From positions 27,659,619-27,723,618 of the forward strand of contig CM056550.1 in assembly GCA_029721515.1 (NCBI GenBank): a stretch of 64,000 bases of DNA, in the 5' to 3' direction. This stretch comes from Synanceia verrucosa. Lineage: Eukaryota; Chordata; Actinopteri; Perciformes; Synanceiidae. The notes under the pieces are model-generated. The model was not told where the DNA came from. It saw only the letters and a program-made list of their open reading frames with translations, and made no database searches. Positions 47,826 through 58,690 of the stretch are shown in pieces. Every line of letters begins with the position of its first letter. Position 1 is the stretch's first letter. The translations under genes were made by a program, and so were the position numbers.

Positions 47826-48469
47826 CTGCTCTGCGTGTTGGTGAGTTTTACAGAAGGAAGCAAATAGAAACCATGACAGATTTTGCATTTTTCTGAATAT
47901 GCGTTTTGTGTTTATTTGTATTTTGTCCATTGTGTGTCCATATGTTTGGGTTGTAGACTGTTGGTTGGACAAAGCATGACTTTTACAGGCGTCACCTTGA
48001 CTTTTGTTGATGTATGACATTTTATGACTTGTGATTCATCAGGAAAACAGTCTGCTTGAAACAGTTGGCTTACACCCAGCTTCTCTCCTTGGAATAAATC
48101 AAGTGATGTGTTTCAAATTTTCATCTGCAGGAGCTGATTTGATTTTTTTTTTTCTCAGCTGACACACCATCCACCCACCCCCGTCCCTGAAATGTGAAAT
48201 GAAGCAATAGCCTGCTCATTTTCCAAAATGTGTTTGACAGCTAACCCCCCCCCACACACACACACCTTGGAACAAAATCCCTGGCTGGCTCCAGTGTGCT
48301 GCAGAGTGGCTTTTTTTGACTTTTCAGGTGAAAGGCAGAGTTGGAAAGAAAAGAGTTTGTGAGCAAGACAGGAAGATGGAGAGAGATAGAGAGAAATGGT
48401 ACTGAGTCCTCGAGTTGCAAACAGAAAGAGGAGCCATTGCAGGATGCCCTACAGGCAGCTAACGTAGCC

Positions 48470-48470
<1 letters not shown>

Positions 48471-48506
<36 letters not shown>
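48471..48506. repeat. (AC)18 microsatellite
   Basis: Directly visible; first of a cluster of four. Confidence 0.97.
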
Positions 48507-48511
<5 letters not shown>

Positions 48512-48602
48512 AAAAGAACGGGTGGAAAAAACTGAAATATGAAGCAGTGGTAGGCAGCACACAGCACATACAGTAAGAGACACACATATACACTGACACC
48601 GA

Positions 48603-48604
<2 letters not shown>

Positions 48605-48637
<33 letters not shown>
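48605..48637. repeat. (TG)16 microsatellite
   Basis: Directly visible; opposite orientation to the tracts on either side. Confidence 0.97.
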
Positions 48638-48639
<2 letters not shown>

Positions 48640-48767
48640 ACGCCTTTGTTCTGTCTGGCTGTCCTCTTGGCACGTAAATCATAATGGATCTCATTATCCA
48701 GCTGGGATGGCTTGGTGGGGCCTGTCTGGCGGGAGACGATAGCTGGATGGCTGAGGGACTGCCACCA

Positions 48768-48776
48768 CACACGCAC

Positions 48777-48819
<43 letters not shown>
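48768..48819. repeat. (CA)n microsatellite with two CACG interruptions
   Basis: About 39 bp of pure CA from 48,781, preceded by interrupted CA. Confidence 0.97.
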
Positions 48820-48824
<5 letters not shown>

Positions 48825-48905
48825 ATCCATGTACCCATGTCGTTTAGCTACTGTATAGGAGCACATACATGTTCCCGCTCAAATCATCAACAGAAGGACA
48901 GACGC

Positions 48906-48930
48906 GCACACACACACACACACACACACA
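48906..48930. repeat. (CA)12 microsatellite
   Basis: Directly visible. Confidence 0.95.
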
Positions 48931-49309
48931 GCTCATCCAGACACAATGGACATTAGTGGCTCAGCTTGCTGTCAGACAGAAGGGGATGTGATGCAGAGCA
49001 GAGGGAGGGAAAGATGAAAAATTGAACTTATCCTCTTACTCCCTCTCTCTCATCATCTTCTCCCTCTCCTTTACTTCCTTCTTTCTGCCTCCTCGTCTCC
49101 TATCTGTCACTTGTTTGGAGGACACCGGCAGATGTGGGTTTGTCCCTCGAGGTGAGCGGAGGCTTGTGCTGCCTCCTTATCACAGCGCGGTCTCTCACAG
49201 GAGGACGCAAGCAAATCATGAATCAAACGCACTGGCTATCCAGAAGATATCGGTTGTGAGGCGGGGGGGTGGGGAAAAAAAAAGAAAGAAAAGGAAATGT
49301 TGTCCCAGT

Positions 49310-49500
49310 AAATCACTTGTTTTGTGAGTGGCCGCAGCCATCCGGTATCTGGGCAGCGCTGGCTCTTTATGCTGTGAATACAGGCGGAGCAGTTGGTTGC
49401 TCATAACACGGTTAAGGCCTACACCATTTGTCTGGACATGACCATTACCCAAGCCAATTACTGGCTGGTGTACAGGCGACTCGCCAACAACCTAATGTTT
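49310..49500. other. Possible conserved non-coding element
   Basis: Repeat-free CpG-retaining block (GTGGCCGCAGCCATCCGG, ACACGGTTAAGGCC) lying between a G/A-rich run and a G run. Read from 49,393 a frame gives MVAHNTVKAYTICLDM..., but no splice borders support it as an exon. Confidence 0.22.
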
Positions 49501-49774
49501 TCCCGTCATGCCTCCAAAAACCCCTCCCCTTACGGAAACACACAAGCAGAAAGACTGAGTGGGGGGGGGGGTAGATGGAGAGGAAGGATGGAGGGCCTGG
49601 GGCGAAACCCCTACCCGACTGACTGACTGATACAGCTAATAAACTTTCATTTAAGCTAATGTTCCCTTTTCCCTGTTTTCTCTCCCCTCCATTCCCCTCG
49701 CTCTCTCCATCCTCACCTTTCTCTCTTTGCTCTCCACCCTCCATCTCTCTCTCTGTATTTCTCTGCTCCACCAG

Positions 49775-49893
49775 AAGGACTCATCCGAGCAATCGATGTG
49801 GGCAGCCCACCAGCCGGAAGCCCAGTTGCCGAACAGCACACCACTCAATCAGTCTGAACAGCGGCACAAAGGGGCTGCTGGCAAGCAACTGAG
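49775..49893 (+). CDS. Candidate internal exon (unrecognised), 119 nt
   Basis: An exceptionally long pyrimidine tract (49,660-49,773) ends in CTGCTCCACCAG, a strong 3' splice site. The next 119 nt are open in frame 0 for 39 codons, starting KDSSEQSMWAAHQPEAQ and ending GAAGKQL. They are followed by GAG|GTAGAC, a modest donor whose GTAG gives an in-frame stop right after the exon border. The peptide is polar, Gln/Ser-rich and low in hydrophobic residues, like disordered regions of nuclear proteins, but I recognise no family. The pyrimidine tract could be incidental, because similar tracts occur nearby without exons. Confidence 0.3.
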
Positions 49894-50819
49894 GTAGACA
49901 CACTCTCTAGCAGCAGATCCTGGACTCAACTCCTTTCATAAATCATAGACACAGCAGTAAAAAGTGATTCACTGGGTTTTATGTATCGAGACAAGGCCGA
50001 CAGAATCAACAACAACACATCAAGCCTGTCTTTAAAATAGCACGGAGGACGGGCCCGAGTGTTTTGGCTCACGACTCCTCGCCACTGCCAACCCTTCTAT
50101 CTTTGAATACTTTAGTTGCTGTGCTAATTAAACTTTCAGACAAAGCAACTGTTTATGTTTCTCTTATATTTATAGCAGCTTCATGGGCTTTGTCTGAGAC
50201 CACATTTGGCTGAGTGTGTACATGTGTGGTTTCCCCTGCACTGGTTACAGTGTCAGTGTGTGTTGACAGTGGACATGCTCCGTGCAACCACACTGCTTCT
50301 CAGCGCTTTGCCTCTGTGCAACAGCAGACGCAATGTTTTTTTTTTTCCCCTGCAATACAGATAACCTGGACATACATATCAGCAGAGAGTAACAATCTGA
50401 TACGAGTGCATTAAAAACAAATTTGTTATTATTGTGTTGCCTGTGTACTAAACGTATGTGCATGGATTTGATTCATCATTCATCGGCACTCACTGATCTG
50501 CAGCTTCTCCAAACGTGAGAAGACTCACTCGTTCACTACTTCCACCATCAATTTGTGCCACAGCATTTGTTTATTCCAGAGCTAATGATGGAAGCAGCTG
50601 ATGAGTGAGTCATCTCGCTTTTTCTCTTTGTTGAGAGTCGTATAGTGTGAATGATGTTCAGATCAGGCAGCGAGTGAAACATGTTATCGTTGTTCAATGC
50701 TGTGATTTTCTCTCTCATTCAATACCTGCAATACAAGTTAGCCAGAGCAGTATCACATTTCGGAATGATAGTTAATCTTCACTGTATTTGTTCCAAAAGT
50801 GGACAATTCAGGACTACAA
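49894..50819. other. Gene-free stretch
   Basis: No gene is seen. 50,030-50,210 is a possible conserved element, with a CpG-retaining start and GCTAATTAAACTTTCAG at 50,122-50,138, a homeodomain-type motif. The rest is AT-rich and featureless. Confidence 0.5.
50030..50210. other. Possible conserved non-coding element with TAATTA motif
   Basis: AGCACGGAGGACGGGCCCG is followed by GTGCTAATTAAACTTTC and by CTTATATTTATAGCAGC. Repeat-free. Appearance only. Confidence 0.25.
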
Positions 50820-51142
50820 TCAAAGCTGTAGTCTGTCATGTTAGAGAGCTAGCAAGATTTGAAATTCTCAGCCTCCTCTAAGCTCCTCCCCCTCCTCCCA
50901 CACATGTCAGAGCTCCGTCCAAAGCCACGCCCCCTCAAACTTGAACATCTGACAGTAGGATTCAGCAGGGAAAGGAGAATGGTAGGGATTGGTCAGAGTT
51001 TTTACAGTCTTGCAGCTGCCACAGAGGTCTGATTCTTTTCCTTCCTTTTTCTGAATACATTAACTGCTCTCAGGATAGAAGGACAATTTCACCCAGTATA
51101 ACAAAAAGTGCTTCTGAACAGGATTACCAACTATAGCTTTAA
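50820..51142. mobile_element. MITE-like element with terminal inverted repeats
   Basis: The left end reads TCAAAGCTGTAGTCTGTCAT. The right end, reverse-complemented, reads TTAAAGCTATAGTTGGTAAT, so 20-bp inverted repeats agree at about 15 positions. The interior contains AGAGCTCCGTCCAAAGCCACG and CCCCCTCAAACTTGAACATC, which from memory belong to a widespread percomorph repeat. Non-coding; length 323 bp. Confidence 0.7.
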
Positions 51143-52498
51143 CAATTTCATGGTCAATGTCAGAATATCAAAAATGGCCAAACATAATATCCCAGACCCC
51201 GAAGTAATATCTAATAGTAGTTTTAGTTCAATTATCAGCCTGAAACCCAAAGATACTCAATTTGCAATAATATATAACAGAGAAAATGAACACATAATGT
51301 AATTTAAAACAGATTATCCATAAAATGAAAAAAATAAATGAAAAAAAAAGTTTTCCCATTAATCAAGCATTTGTCTCAGCACTATCACTGTACTTTGTGC
51401 ACATTAAAGGACACAATGGTCCCGGTTACACCAACATTGCCTTAATATTCCACTACAGTATTTATGCACACTGTACACTGGTTATTTTCATCTGATGTAA
51501 CATCTTAAAAGTTCTTCATTTTTGTCAAGAGGGGGAGCTTAAACACAATTAACATTGATTTCCCACCTTAATCCGATTATAATTGGTTCCCCATGACCTG
51601 CGTTTTTCAAATTGTGCTAAGAGTGTCCAAACAACAACATCCTGAGCCTCACTAATTGAAATCATCTCTTCATGTGCTGAGAGTTAGGATCCATTAAGAC
51701 AGATTAGGCCCCAATGAACAGTAATCCGTGGCAAATCAGGGACATCAGATGGCATGGACGGTCTGAGGAAAGAAGTCCCTCTGCACATGCTCGCTCAGCA
51801 GAAGAACAGTAGAAGAGTGGCGTTGGGGAGCGAGTGGCCTTGGCGTGGCTTTTTAAGTACTCTATCCAGCTCGCTCCTTTTAAAGACATTTGGTAGCTTT
51901 CACCATGTGAAAGGAGAATGCTTGATCTGTTCAATGCCACAAGTAAAATCACTCCATTTATCCACTGAACTGCAGCTGAACACATGACACGTCTCTCCAT
52001 GTAGCACTTCACATCTCAAATTGCTTTTGATGCTTAAAGTGAGAAAGAAATAGTGCTGTGAGACAAATGTCTTGGTTGTGAATGAATGTGTTGGGTTTTT
52101 TTTTCATTGACAGTATTTCTGCATCCAGATTTCTTCCCTGCAACAGCGTAGTTGATCCTGGTTCCTGTCATATCAGCAGTCTTCATCCTGAATCCATTCA
52201 GGTGCAACCTCTTCCTTCCCGGAGGTGTCTGGCCCTCTGTGCTCCGTCGCTGGAGGTGTGTTACAGTAGGCGAGGCAGACAGTCTTAGTATTTTTTAATA
52301 AGACAGGCAATAACAATAAATCCCACAGGCTAATCACCCACTCGCCACTCTTCTACTCTCCCCGACCGCCAAACCCAGAGCGATGCAGCATTACCCTGCT
52401 GCCGCCTTCAATTACGCCATTCATCATGTGTCTTATCTGGCCGCCGGTTTGATTGAGTGTGCAGTGGGAGGCGTCACAAACCCTGCATTCTCCGCACC

Positions 52499-52556
52499 CG
52501 TGTGTGTGTGTGTGTGTGTGTGTGCGTGCGTGCATGCGTGCGTCTGTGTGTGTGTT
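52499..52556. repeat. GT/GCGT compound microsatellite
   Basis: (GT)12 followed by GCGTGCGTGCATGCGTGCG and further GTGT. The alternating purine-pyrimidine order suits Z-DNA formation. Confidence 0.95.
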
Positions 52557-52636
52557 GGAGGTGGTTGACAGGAATGGAAAACTGCATTTGGGGGGTTATG
52601 GGATGTATGAGTGTGTGAAGAGAGGCTGAATTGCAT

Positions 52637-52672
<36 letters not shown>
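52637..52672. repeat. (TG)n(CG)n microsatellite
   Basis: About (TG)13 followed by GCGCGCGCGTGC, alternating purine-pyrimidine throughout. Confidence 0.95.
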
Positions 52673-52869
52673 CACAGCATATCTACAGGAGTGTATAAAT
52701 CAAACCAGATGATCGTCCCCCACTCTGATCCGCTGTGTCTCAGCAAGCACATTTCTCTTTTTCCCTCTCCTACTGTCCCTGTACTTCCTTCCTTCCTTCC
52801 TTTCCTCAGTCCCCCTACTTCTCCCTCCACCTCCTCCTCTTCTCCTTCTCTGGAACAGATTTGTCTGGG

Positions 52870-53060
52870 GGCCTCCTGTCTAATCTCCAGCAGTGCCGGG
52901 CGTTGGGAGACGGGCGACAAATTTTAATAAGCAACTGGGCGCTGTAATTTAGCGGCCTGGGAGGGAGATTAGGCTGATTGATGCCGGGCTCGTCTAATGG
53001 TCCAGCCTACGGCTCCCAGCCCAAATTGGTGGTAATGAAAGTTTTGTGCAAATTGAGATG
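52870..53060. other. Possible conserved non-coding element
   Basis: Repeat-free block between pyrimidine-rich tracts, with CGACAAATTTTAATAAGC, GCTGTAATTTAGCGGCC, TAGGCTGATTGATGCCGGG and CCCAAATTGGTGG. Several AT-rich homeodomain-like cores sit beside retained CpGs. Among the better-looking candidates; conservation not shown. Confidence 0.3.
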
Positions 53061-53084
53061 GAGGAAAATAAGGCATCCTCTCAT

Positions 53085-53440
53085 CTTCCCTCACTCTTTC
53101 CATCTTCATTCAATCTCTATTCCTCTGTCTCTCAATCTTTTTCACACGGTGCGCCTTTCTCTCCACCTCTGTCCGTCACATCCTCTCTCTTTCTTTTCCC
53201 TATTCATTTCACTCTCTCTTTCAGGCCCTTTCTTCATCTCTGTCTTCTTTTTTCATGCCCACCACTCGCTCTGCCTCGTTACCAACATTGATTTGTCCCT
53301 CATCTGCTGTCTCTTCCTTTTTTTCTTTTCTTTCACTGTTTCATAGTTTCTCTCTGGCACTCCTAAGTCTTCAATCTACTAGGTTATTTACTTTTCCTCA
53401 CACCCTTATTTTCCCCTCCCTACTCTTTTTGGCCATGCCC
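53085..53440. repeat. Low-complexity pyrimidine-rich tract
   Basis: More than 80% C/T on the + strand over some 350 bp by eye, made of TCTCTC, CTTTCC and TTTTC words. Such polypurine/polypyrimidine DNA can form triplexes. The frames within it are artefacts of composition. Confidence 0.8.
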
Positions 53441-53453
53441 TTTTGGAGATTTA

Positions 53454-53474
53454 TGTGTGTGTGTGTGTGTGTGT
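53454..53474. repeat. (GT)10 microsatellite
   Basis: Directly visible. Confidence 0.93.
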
Positions 53475-54178
53475 TTGTGTGCAGATGGGTCGGTACGTGT
53501 TGTCAGAGTTGCTTTTGTGTTGTCAGGACAAATTCATCCAGATCCACAGGGAGATGGCACGACATCATCTCCCTCCACCTCCACCTCTCCATCCTTATAC
53601 TCCTTTCTTTTCCTCTTTCACCCTGCTTTTTCTCATCATCCCACCAAATCACTTTCAGTCGGCCTGCCTCTCTGACAGGCTCCTTCTGCCGTGCATTATA
53701 GGCCCATGGAGATTTCCAGGACACTTTTCAGGATATGGCGAATGCGTGTCGGTGTCCAGCACCTTGTTCCACTGGCAACCTCTGAATTGCTCCATATATT
53801 TGTCAGAATGTTTCACAATATAACAAATTCCAGTTGGTTTTTGCGTAGTGGTTAGCTGTCTGAGGATTGAATTTCTTTTCTCTGTTTCTGTAACAGCAGT
53901 TCGCTTTAAATAAATAAAATAGTAACAATGAGACAGGTTTTTACAAAGATCAAATTTGACTTAGAAGTGTCACTAGATGCTCTCTTACAGTGGCAATGGT
54001 AACAGAAAACTACAGTGCAGTATGTTTCTGTACAGGCTGTTCTAAAACCCTCCTGAGAATGGATGTAATGGTGTGAATTTGCATGGAATTTCTGTGCCTC
54101 TAAGAGTTCAGCTTATGATGTGTGTGCATGCACATGTGTGTTTTGACGCATCATACAGTCACACATTTCCCACATGAT

Positions 54179-54195
54179 GTGTGTGTGTGTGTGTG
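54179..54195. repeat. (GT)8 microsatellite
   Basis: Directly visible. Confidence 0.92.
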
Positions 54196-54310
54196 CGCGT
54201 TAGGCAGCTATCCAGCTCCCATTCCTCAACAACACAGTGACTGTCTTCCGGCACTTTTCAGTCCTCCTTTTCTCTTCACTCCCACACAGATCTCTTCAGC
54301 ACTCGTGGTA

Positions 54311-54329
54311 TTTTTTTTTTTTTTTTTTT
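54311..54329. repeat. Poly-T homopolymer (19)
   Basis: Directly visible. It is not associated with a recognisable retroelement on the minus strand. Confidence 0.95.
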
Positions 54330-55839
54330 CGTGAAAAGACGATGCCACTGAACTCATCCTCCTCCTCTCTCGCTGCCACCTTGAGTTATGCAGCGATCTA
54401 TCATTAATAGCCTCATTAGCATTTTTCTCCCTCTGAGGTGCTTGTGTATATAGCTCGAACTACAGCGTAGATGCTCACATCATTAAACAAGCGAACATCC
54501 AAAATTCTCTGTATGACAAAAGCAGAGCTGAGTGGGAGGAGGTAATAACGCCAGAACAACAACGTAAAGCATGTCCCCAAATAAGCCCTCCTTCCTCTGC
54601 TCCCCTCAAGGCTTCCTGTGAAGTGTTTTTCCCAACTCGTTATTGCACAACATGTGTCCTTTTGCAATGTCCTGGACAAACATGAACAAGAGGAGCACTT
54701 ATTCCAAACCTGGTCTGCACTCAAACCGAGGCCGGAGAGAAAAGTAGCGAGGCGACCAGTTTGATGCTCAATGGCAAAGATGCAGCAGAGTCGTGCAGCT
54801 CAGCCTGTAAATGAGTTGCAACCGCCTGTGAAGTTTATCTTGGCGAGAGGCGGACCCTTGTTGATTGCTCACCAAAGTCTGTGGTTGGGATCCCAGACAA
54901 CACAATATAATCTTGCTTACCGAGCCCCAGCAACTGCCTGGATGTGGTGCGGTTGAAGAGCTGGTGTGGGCAATTTCAGATTGAATGTGGCCTCCCTTCA
55001 CAGGAGTTGTTAAGGCTTTGTAAAGTTCACACTCGACCGACCAAAGTGGTTTTCAAAGATGGTTGTTTGTTTTTCTGGGGGGGGGTTGTATGTATGAGAA
55101 GGATGACGGAAACACAGAATGCGGCTTGGACCTTAAACTCATGGGAATTCTTAGTTCCTGGTTTCCTTTTTACAGTACAGCTTGTTTAAAATGTCTGGTG
55201 GTCAGGCTGCAGTAATTTGGCATAGTTCAGAACATTGCACAAGTTTTCATGCAGGCCAGCATGCCTCTAGCTGTTTCTTGGAGAAGCAGTAAGACAAGGC
55301 CATTTTAATATATAAACCCTTGGGACACCAAGAACAATGGATAATGCTTGGCTGCTCCCTCTGGTACTTTCTCTCCTGCCTTTGCCTCACCGGGTTTGAT
55401 TTCAGCACGTTTGTTTGAAGGTTTTTTAAAGATATGGAGGCATTACTTTGATTATCTACCTCCTACGATGCAGGCTAGTGGAGGGGCAATAATGGAGGAG
55501 CGTATGAATAGCCTCTGTTTGCTGAATGCTCTCCTCCCACCTCATAGTTTTATGGCGGATGATGCTGTGAGGTATTAAACGGGCTGACGGAGCGCTTTGA
55601 TGTTCAAGTTCTCCTTCATATGATAGTGGGAAATGGCTGATGGTATGGGCAGTGGTGGGGAGGGGGTTTGTCTGTTCCTCTGGCTGGTTGCAGAAGATGT
55701 GAAGCAAGTGGGGGGGATGAGTGGTGGAGGAGGGAAAGAGCAAGGCGAGGCGCTGATGGGAAAGAGATGAATGGCGTGCCAGTATCAGAAGTGGTCATGT
55801 GCTGAGGAAAGAGTAAGGAAGAATGAAAGGGAGGATGGA

Positions 55840-56060
55840 AGGAGGGCTTGACTGATTAACCTGTTTACCTCCCTGAAAATGCTCCGGGCGCCATTCTGAT
55901 TAAAGTTCAGCCTTTCATCTATCATCGCCATGGCCGACTTGAACCTTCAGAGCCGCCGATACCAAACACTGTCAAAACGATCGAGCCCCCAACCTGAGCC
56001 GCCGCCACACCCTGCAGCAGCAGCTAACGCTTTGGACCACAGGCTTCATTTGCATCTCAT
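55840..56060. other. Possible conserved non-coding element
   Basis: Repeat-free, CpG-retaining block (GCTCCGGGCGCCATTCTG, GAGCCGCCGATACC, AAACGATCGAGC, GAGCCGCCGCC) with ATTCTGATTAAAGTTC. It is bracketed by purine-rich and pyrimidine-rich low-complexity DNA. Appearance only. Confidence 0.27.
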
Positions 56061-57919
56061 CCTTCCTTGTCGGACCTTGACAGCACTTAAACCCACCTCC
56101 TTATGATTTTCTCTTCTTTCTCTGACTCTTTCCATCTCATATGCTGAGTTTGTATGTATGTCTTTCTTTATCCACTCCTCCCATTCTGCTCCTAAGCTTC
56201 TTGCTGTCAAGACTCCCTGGGATCGGTGCTTGTGCCCCTCAGCCTGTTTCTTCCTGTGACGTACTTTCCCAACTCAGGGCTTTTAGCACCTCCAGCATAA
56301 TACGATTACACCCGTTTGGGAATGTGATATTGTCAACGGCTTTCTAAAAATATCCTTCCAGTCGCAGCAGTGCATGTGAGTGGACTGTAGGCAGCGACGA
56401 GCAGAGGTAGCTCCACGCACAATGTTCTGACCACTCAAGCACAAATGTTGGGCCTCTAAAAGCTTTTTGCACCGTCATAGACCCAGTGTGTGTGTGTGTT
56501 AGGGACAGCCGGATGGGGAGGTAGGAGACAGAGGTTGGCAATTAATTTCGTCCATGGACTGCTGGGTCATGTGACGTTACCCAGGTGCAGTGGAGAAACA
56601 GACTCGGCTGTTTGAAAGGATGTCCTTGAAGAAAAACAACAGCATCAGTTATTTGAGCAAATGCCCAAAACAACATGGTGCTCTCATAACTTCTGGCTCC
56701 AAATTATGACCTTCAGGAGAACAGGAGGAAATTGGTTTGACGTTATAAAAGTCATTCAGGGTGGCTTGATGCAACAACAAACTGATCTTTAACAAAGATC
56801 TTTAACAACATTACCTTTAAATGTGACCGTGATCAATCCCTAACATAAACAAAGTACTGCTCACCAAACCATGTTTGATTCTAAACCTAACAAAAAGTAA
56901 CGACAGCGGTTTTATTTGTGATTTGATGCGGAGTTCTTGTGTGCGTTTTTCTAAAATAGATAATAAATAGCCTGTCAGCTACCTCTGTGAAAATAATGCA
57001 AAGAATTGAAAGAATGAAACAAAATGACAAAAATGTGTTCACCACTCCCATGTCAGCACCCAGAGCTGTCCCTAACTACCTGTCACATGGTGCAGAACCA
57101 GTTACAGTGTCACTCAATATGGGGTATTGATTATTATTAGATGGAAATGTCATGTAATTTTCGAGAGGCCTTGTCGATTATCTTCTTTGATTCTCTCCAC
57201 GTCTTCACGATGGGTAACAGAAAATTAAGCCATAGCTGTGTTTGGTCATGCTTTCTCCCAGGGAGCCATTCCAACCATTTTATTGTTAAAAATGCTTCTT
57301 TGTTTTTCCCTGTCTCTTTCACTAAGCCTCGCTCCCTTTATCTTCCCCATTCTGCCTTTCCTCCTGCCAGTGGAAGTTGACTGAAAACACATGGGCATCG
57401 GCCTGCCCAGTCATGCCTCAACACCCGATCCTTGTTGTCTGTCGGGCCAACACGGCAAAACACAACCAGCTTTCACTAAAGCTCTGCTTCTTGCTGCATG
57501 TTTCCATTTGTTTGGCACGTTTAGCATTTTGTACTACAAGGAATGAACGTTGCATGTTTTTCTTACCGTATAGACAAGCGGCAGGGTATTGCTGCAGATT
57601 GCTTAGTAATATATCTTTCTTTTAAATCCTTCTAAATAATAGTTGGGTTTTTATTCCAGTTTTTATGGATTTTGTGGAAAAAATGCACACAAATGTAGCT
57701 CATTGTTGTTCCATTCAGCACATCTGTGTACACAAAATTAGCTTAGGGAGTGCTGTTATTGGTCTACAGGGACCCCAACCCTGGGGGCAACAGGAAAGGC
57801 TGAGGTGATTTCACTTCAGCACAGACAGCCTATATGGTGTTACAGCAGCCTGTGATGGACTGATTTAATCCTACTGATGGTGCTCATAAGACACAGGAAG
57901 AGGGATAGACATGCGTGCA

Positions 57920-57937
57920 CTCACACACACACACACA
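57920..57937. repeat. CA microsatellite
   Basis: Short pure CA run. Confidence 0.9.
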
Positions 57938-57976
57938 TACTCAGCCTTCAGTCATACATGCGGACATAACAGGAAT

Positions 57977-57979
<3 letters not shown>

Positions 57980-58013
<34 letters not shown>

Positions 58014-58016
58014 GTG
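57980..58016. repeat. (GT)14 microsatellite with one GC interruption
   Basis: Directly visible. Confidence 0.95.
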
Positions 58017-58079
58017 AAAAGGAGAGGTCAGCAGGGCTAACGCAGTCCTCTGGCTGTTCTCAAGGTTAATGTGAGACTG

Positions 58080-58480
58080 ACAGCGACTGCTATTAGCGGC
58101 CTTCAGATGATCTCAACCCCCCCATATGCGGAGCTGATTCATCCCGATGGCAGCAGTGCATTAAGATGTAACAGCTTTACTCCCAGGTGTCACTCACCCC
58201 TTTAGACAGAGGCCTACATCATAATTTGACTTTTCCTATTAACTCCTATTGTCTACGCCCGACCGTGACGACCCATTAAAGGAATAGGCGCCGCCGTTAC
58301 CGCCTCGTTCTCGCACGTCGCTCATCTCTTCCTATATGTCATTACTTCCCGACGTCCCATTGTCTGTTAATTGAAATACCACAGATATTGTCTGTATGGT
58401 CCATTAAAGGGACAGGAGCCTTGTTCCTAAGTGTCACGGCTACTTTAAGCGTTAGCTCATTAGTTTTCATAGACTGTGTT
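58080..58480. other. Possible conserved non-coding element
   Basis: A 400-bp repeat-free block with many retained CpGs (ATTAGCGGCC, GTCTACGCCCGACCGTGACG, GGCGCCGCCGTTACCGCC, CGTTCTCGCACGTCGC). It also has repeated CATTAAAGG words (58,275, 58,403) and GTCTGTTAATTGAAATACC. The CpG retention is among the highest outside the island at 13.7 kb. No open frame spans it. Enhancer-like in appearance; conservation untested. Confidence 0.3.
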
Positions 58481-58587
58481 TGACTTACACATGCATAGAG
58501 AGGCGGGGCTGAGGAGAGGAAATGATACCGTCAAGAAGAGACGTGCACATGTTGGGCATGTTGAAGATCACCCAAACCATCCAAAAC

Positions 58588-58690
58588 CTCATTTACATTT
58601 TAATTCAAAGACATTAAGCAGATGCTCGTATCAAGTGCAGGTTGACACATTTAGTGTTTTTGCTCAAGGACACTTAGGTGAGGAGGGGTG
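58588..58690. mobile_element. Relic of a dispersed fish repeat
   Basis: The order CATTTACATTTTAATTC, CATTAAGCAGATGCTCGTATC, CAGGTTGACACATTTAG and TTTTTGCTCAAGGACACTT follows what I remember of a repeat common across teleosts, whose consensus reads CATTTTAGTCATTTAGCAG then ATGCTTTTATCC. Both ends are missing here and the element class is uncertain. Confidence 0.45.

Larger units (their letters stand above)
47634..49774. other. Gene-free stretch dominated by CA/GT repeats
   Basis: It includes a GGGA tandem at 47,811-47,825, four long CA/GT tracts between 48,471 and 48,930, an 11-bp G run near 49,560, a GACT tandem at 49,613-49,629 and a long pyrimidine tract from 49,660 to 49,773. Many frames across the CA tracts encode only Thr-His or Cys-Val repeats and are artefacts. 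Confidence 0.6.
51143..58587. other. Gene-free stretch with GT repeats and long pyrimidine tracts
   Basis: No gene is recognised. GT repeats lie at 52,499, 52,637, 53,454, 54,179 and 57,980. A strongly pyrimidine-rich + strand region runs from about 53,085 to 53,440 and another from 52,745 to 52,855. A poly-T of 19 lies at 54,311-54,329. A partial tandem GATCTTTAACAAA lies at 56,784-56,807, within AT-rich sequence (56,740-57,000) that may be an unplaced old repeat. Conserved-element candidates are listed separately. Confidence 0.5.

Noticed and set aside
53443..53823. 126-codon + strand frame beginning within a GT tract and reading MGRYVLSELLLCC from 53,485
   Set aside because: The acceptor is just the end of a GT repeat, and the frame runs into Pro-rich low-complexity translation.
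56740..57000. Possible old repeat with CCTAACATAAAC and CTAAACCTAAC words
   Set aside because: It resembles a fish repeat only loosely and no ends can be defined.
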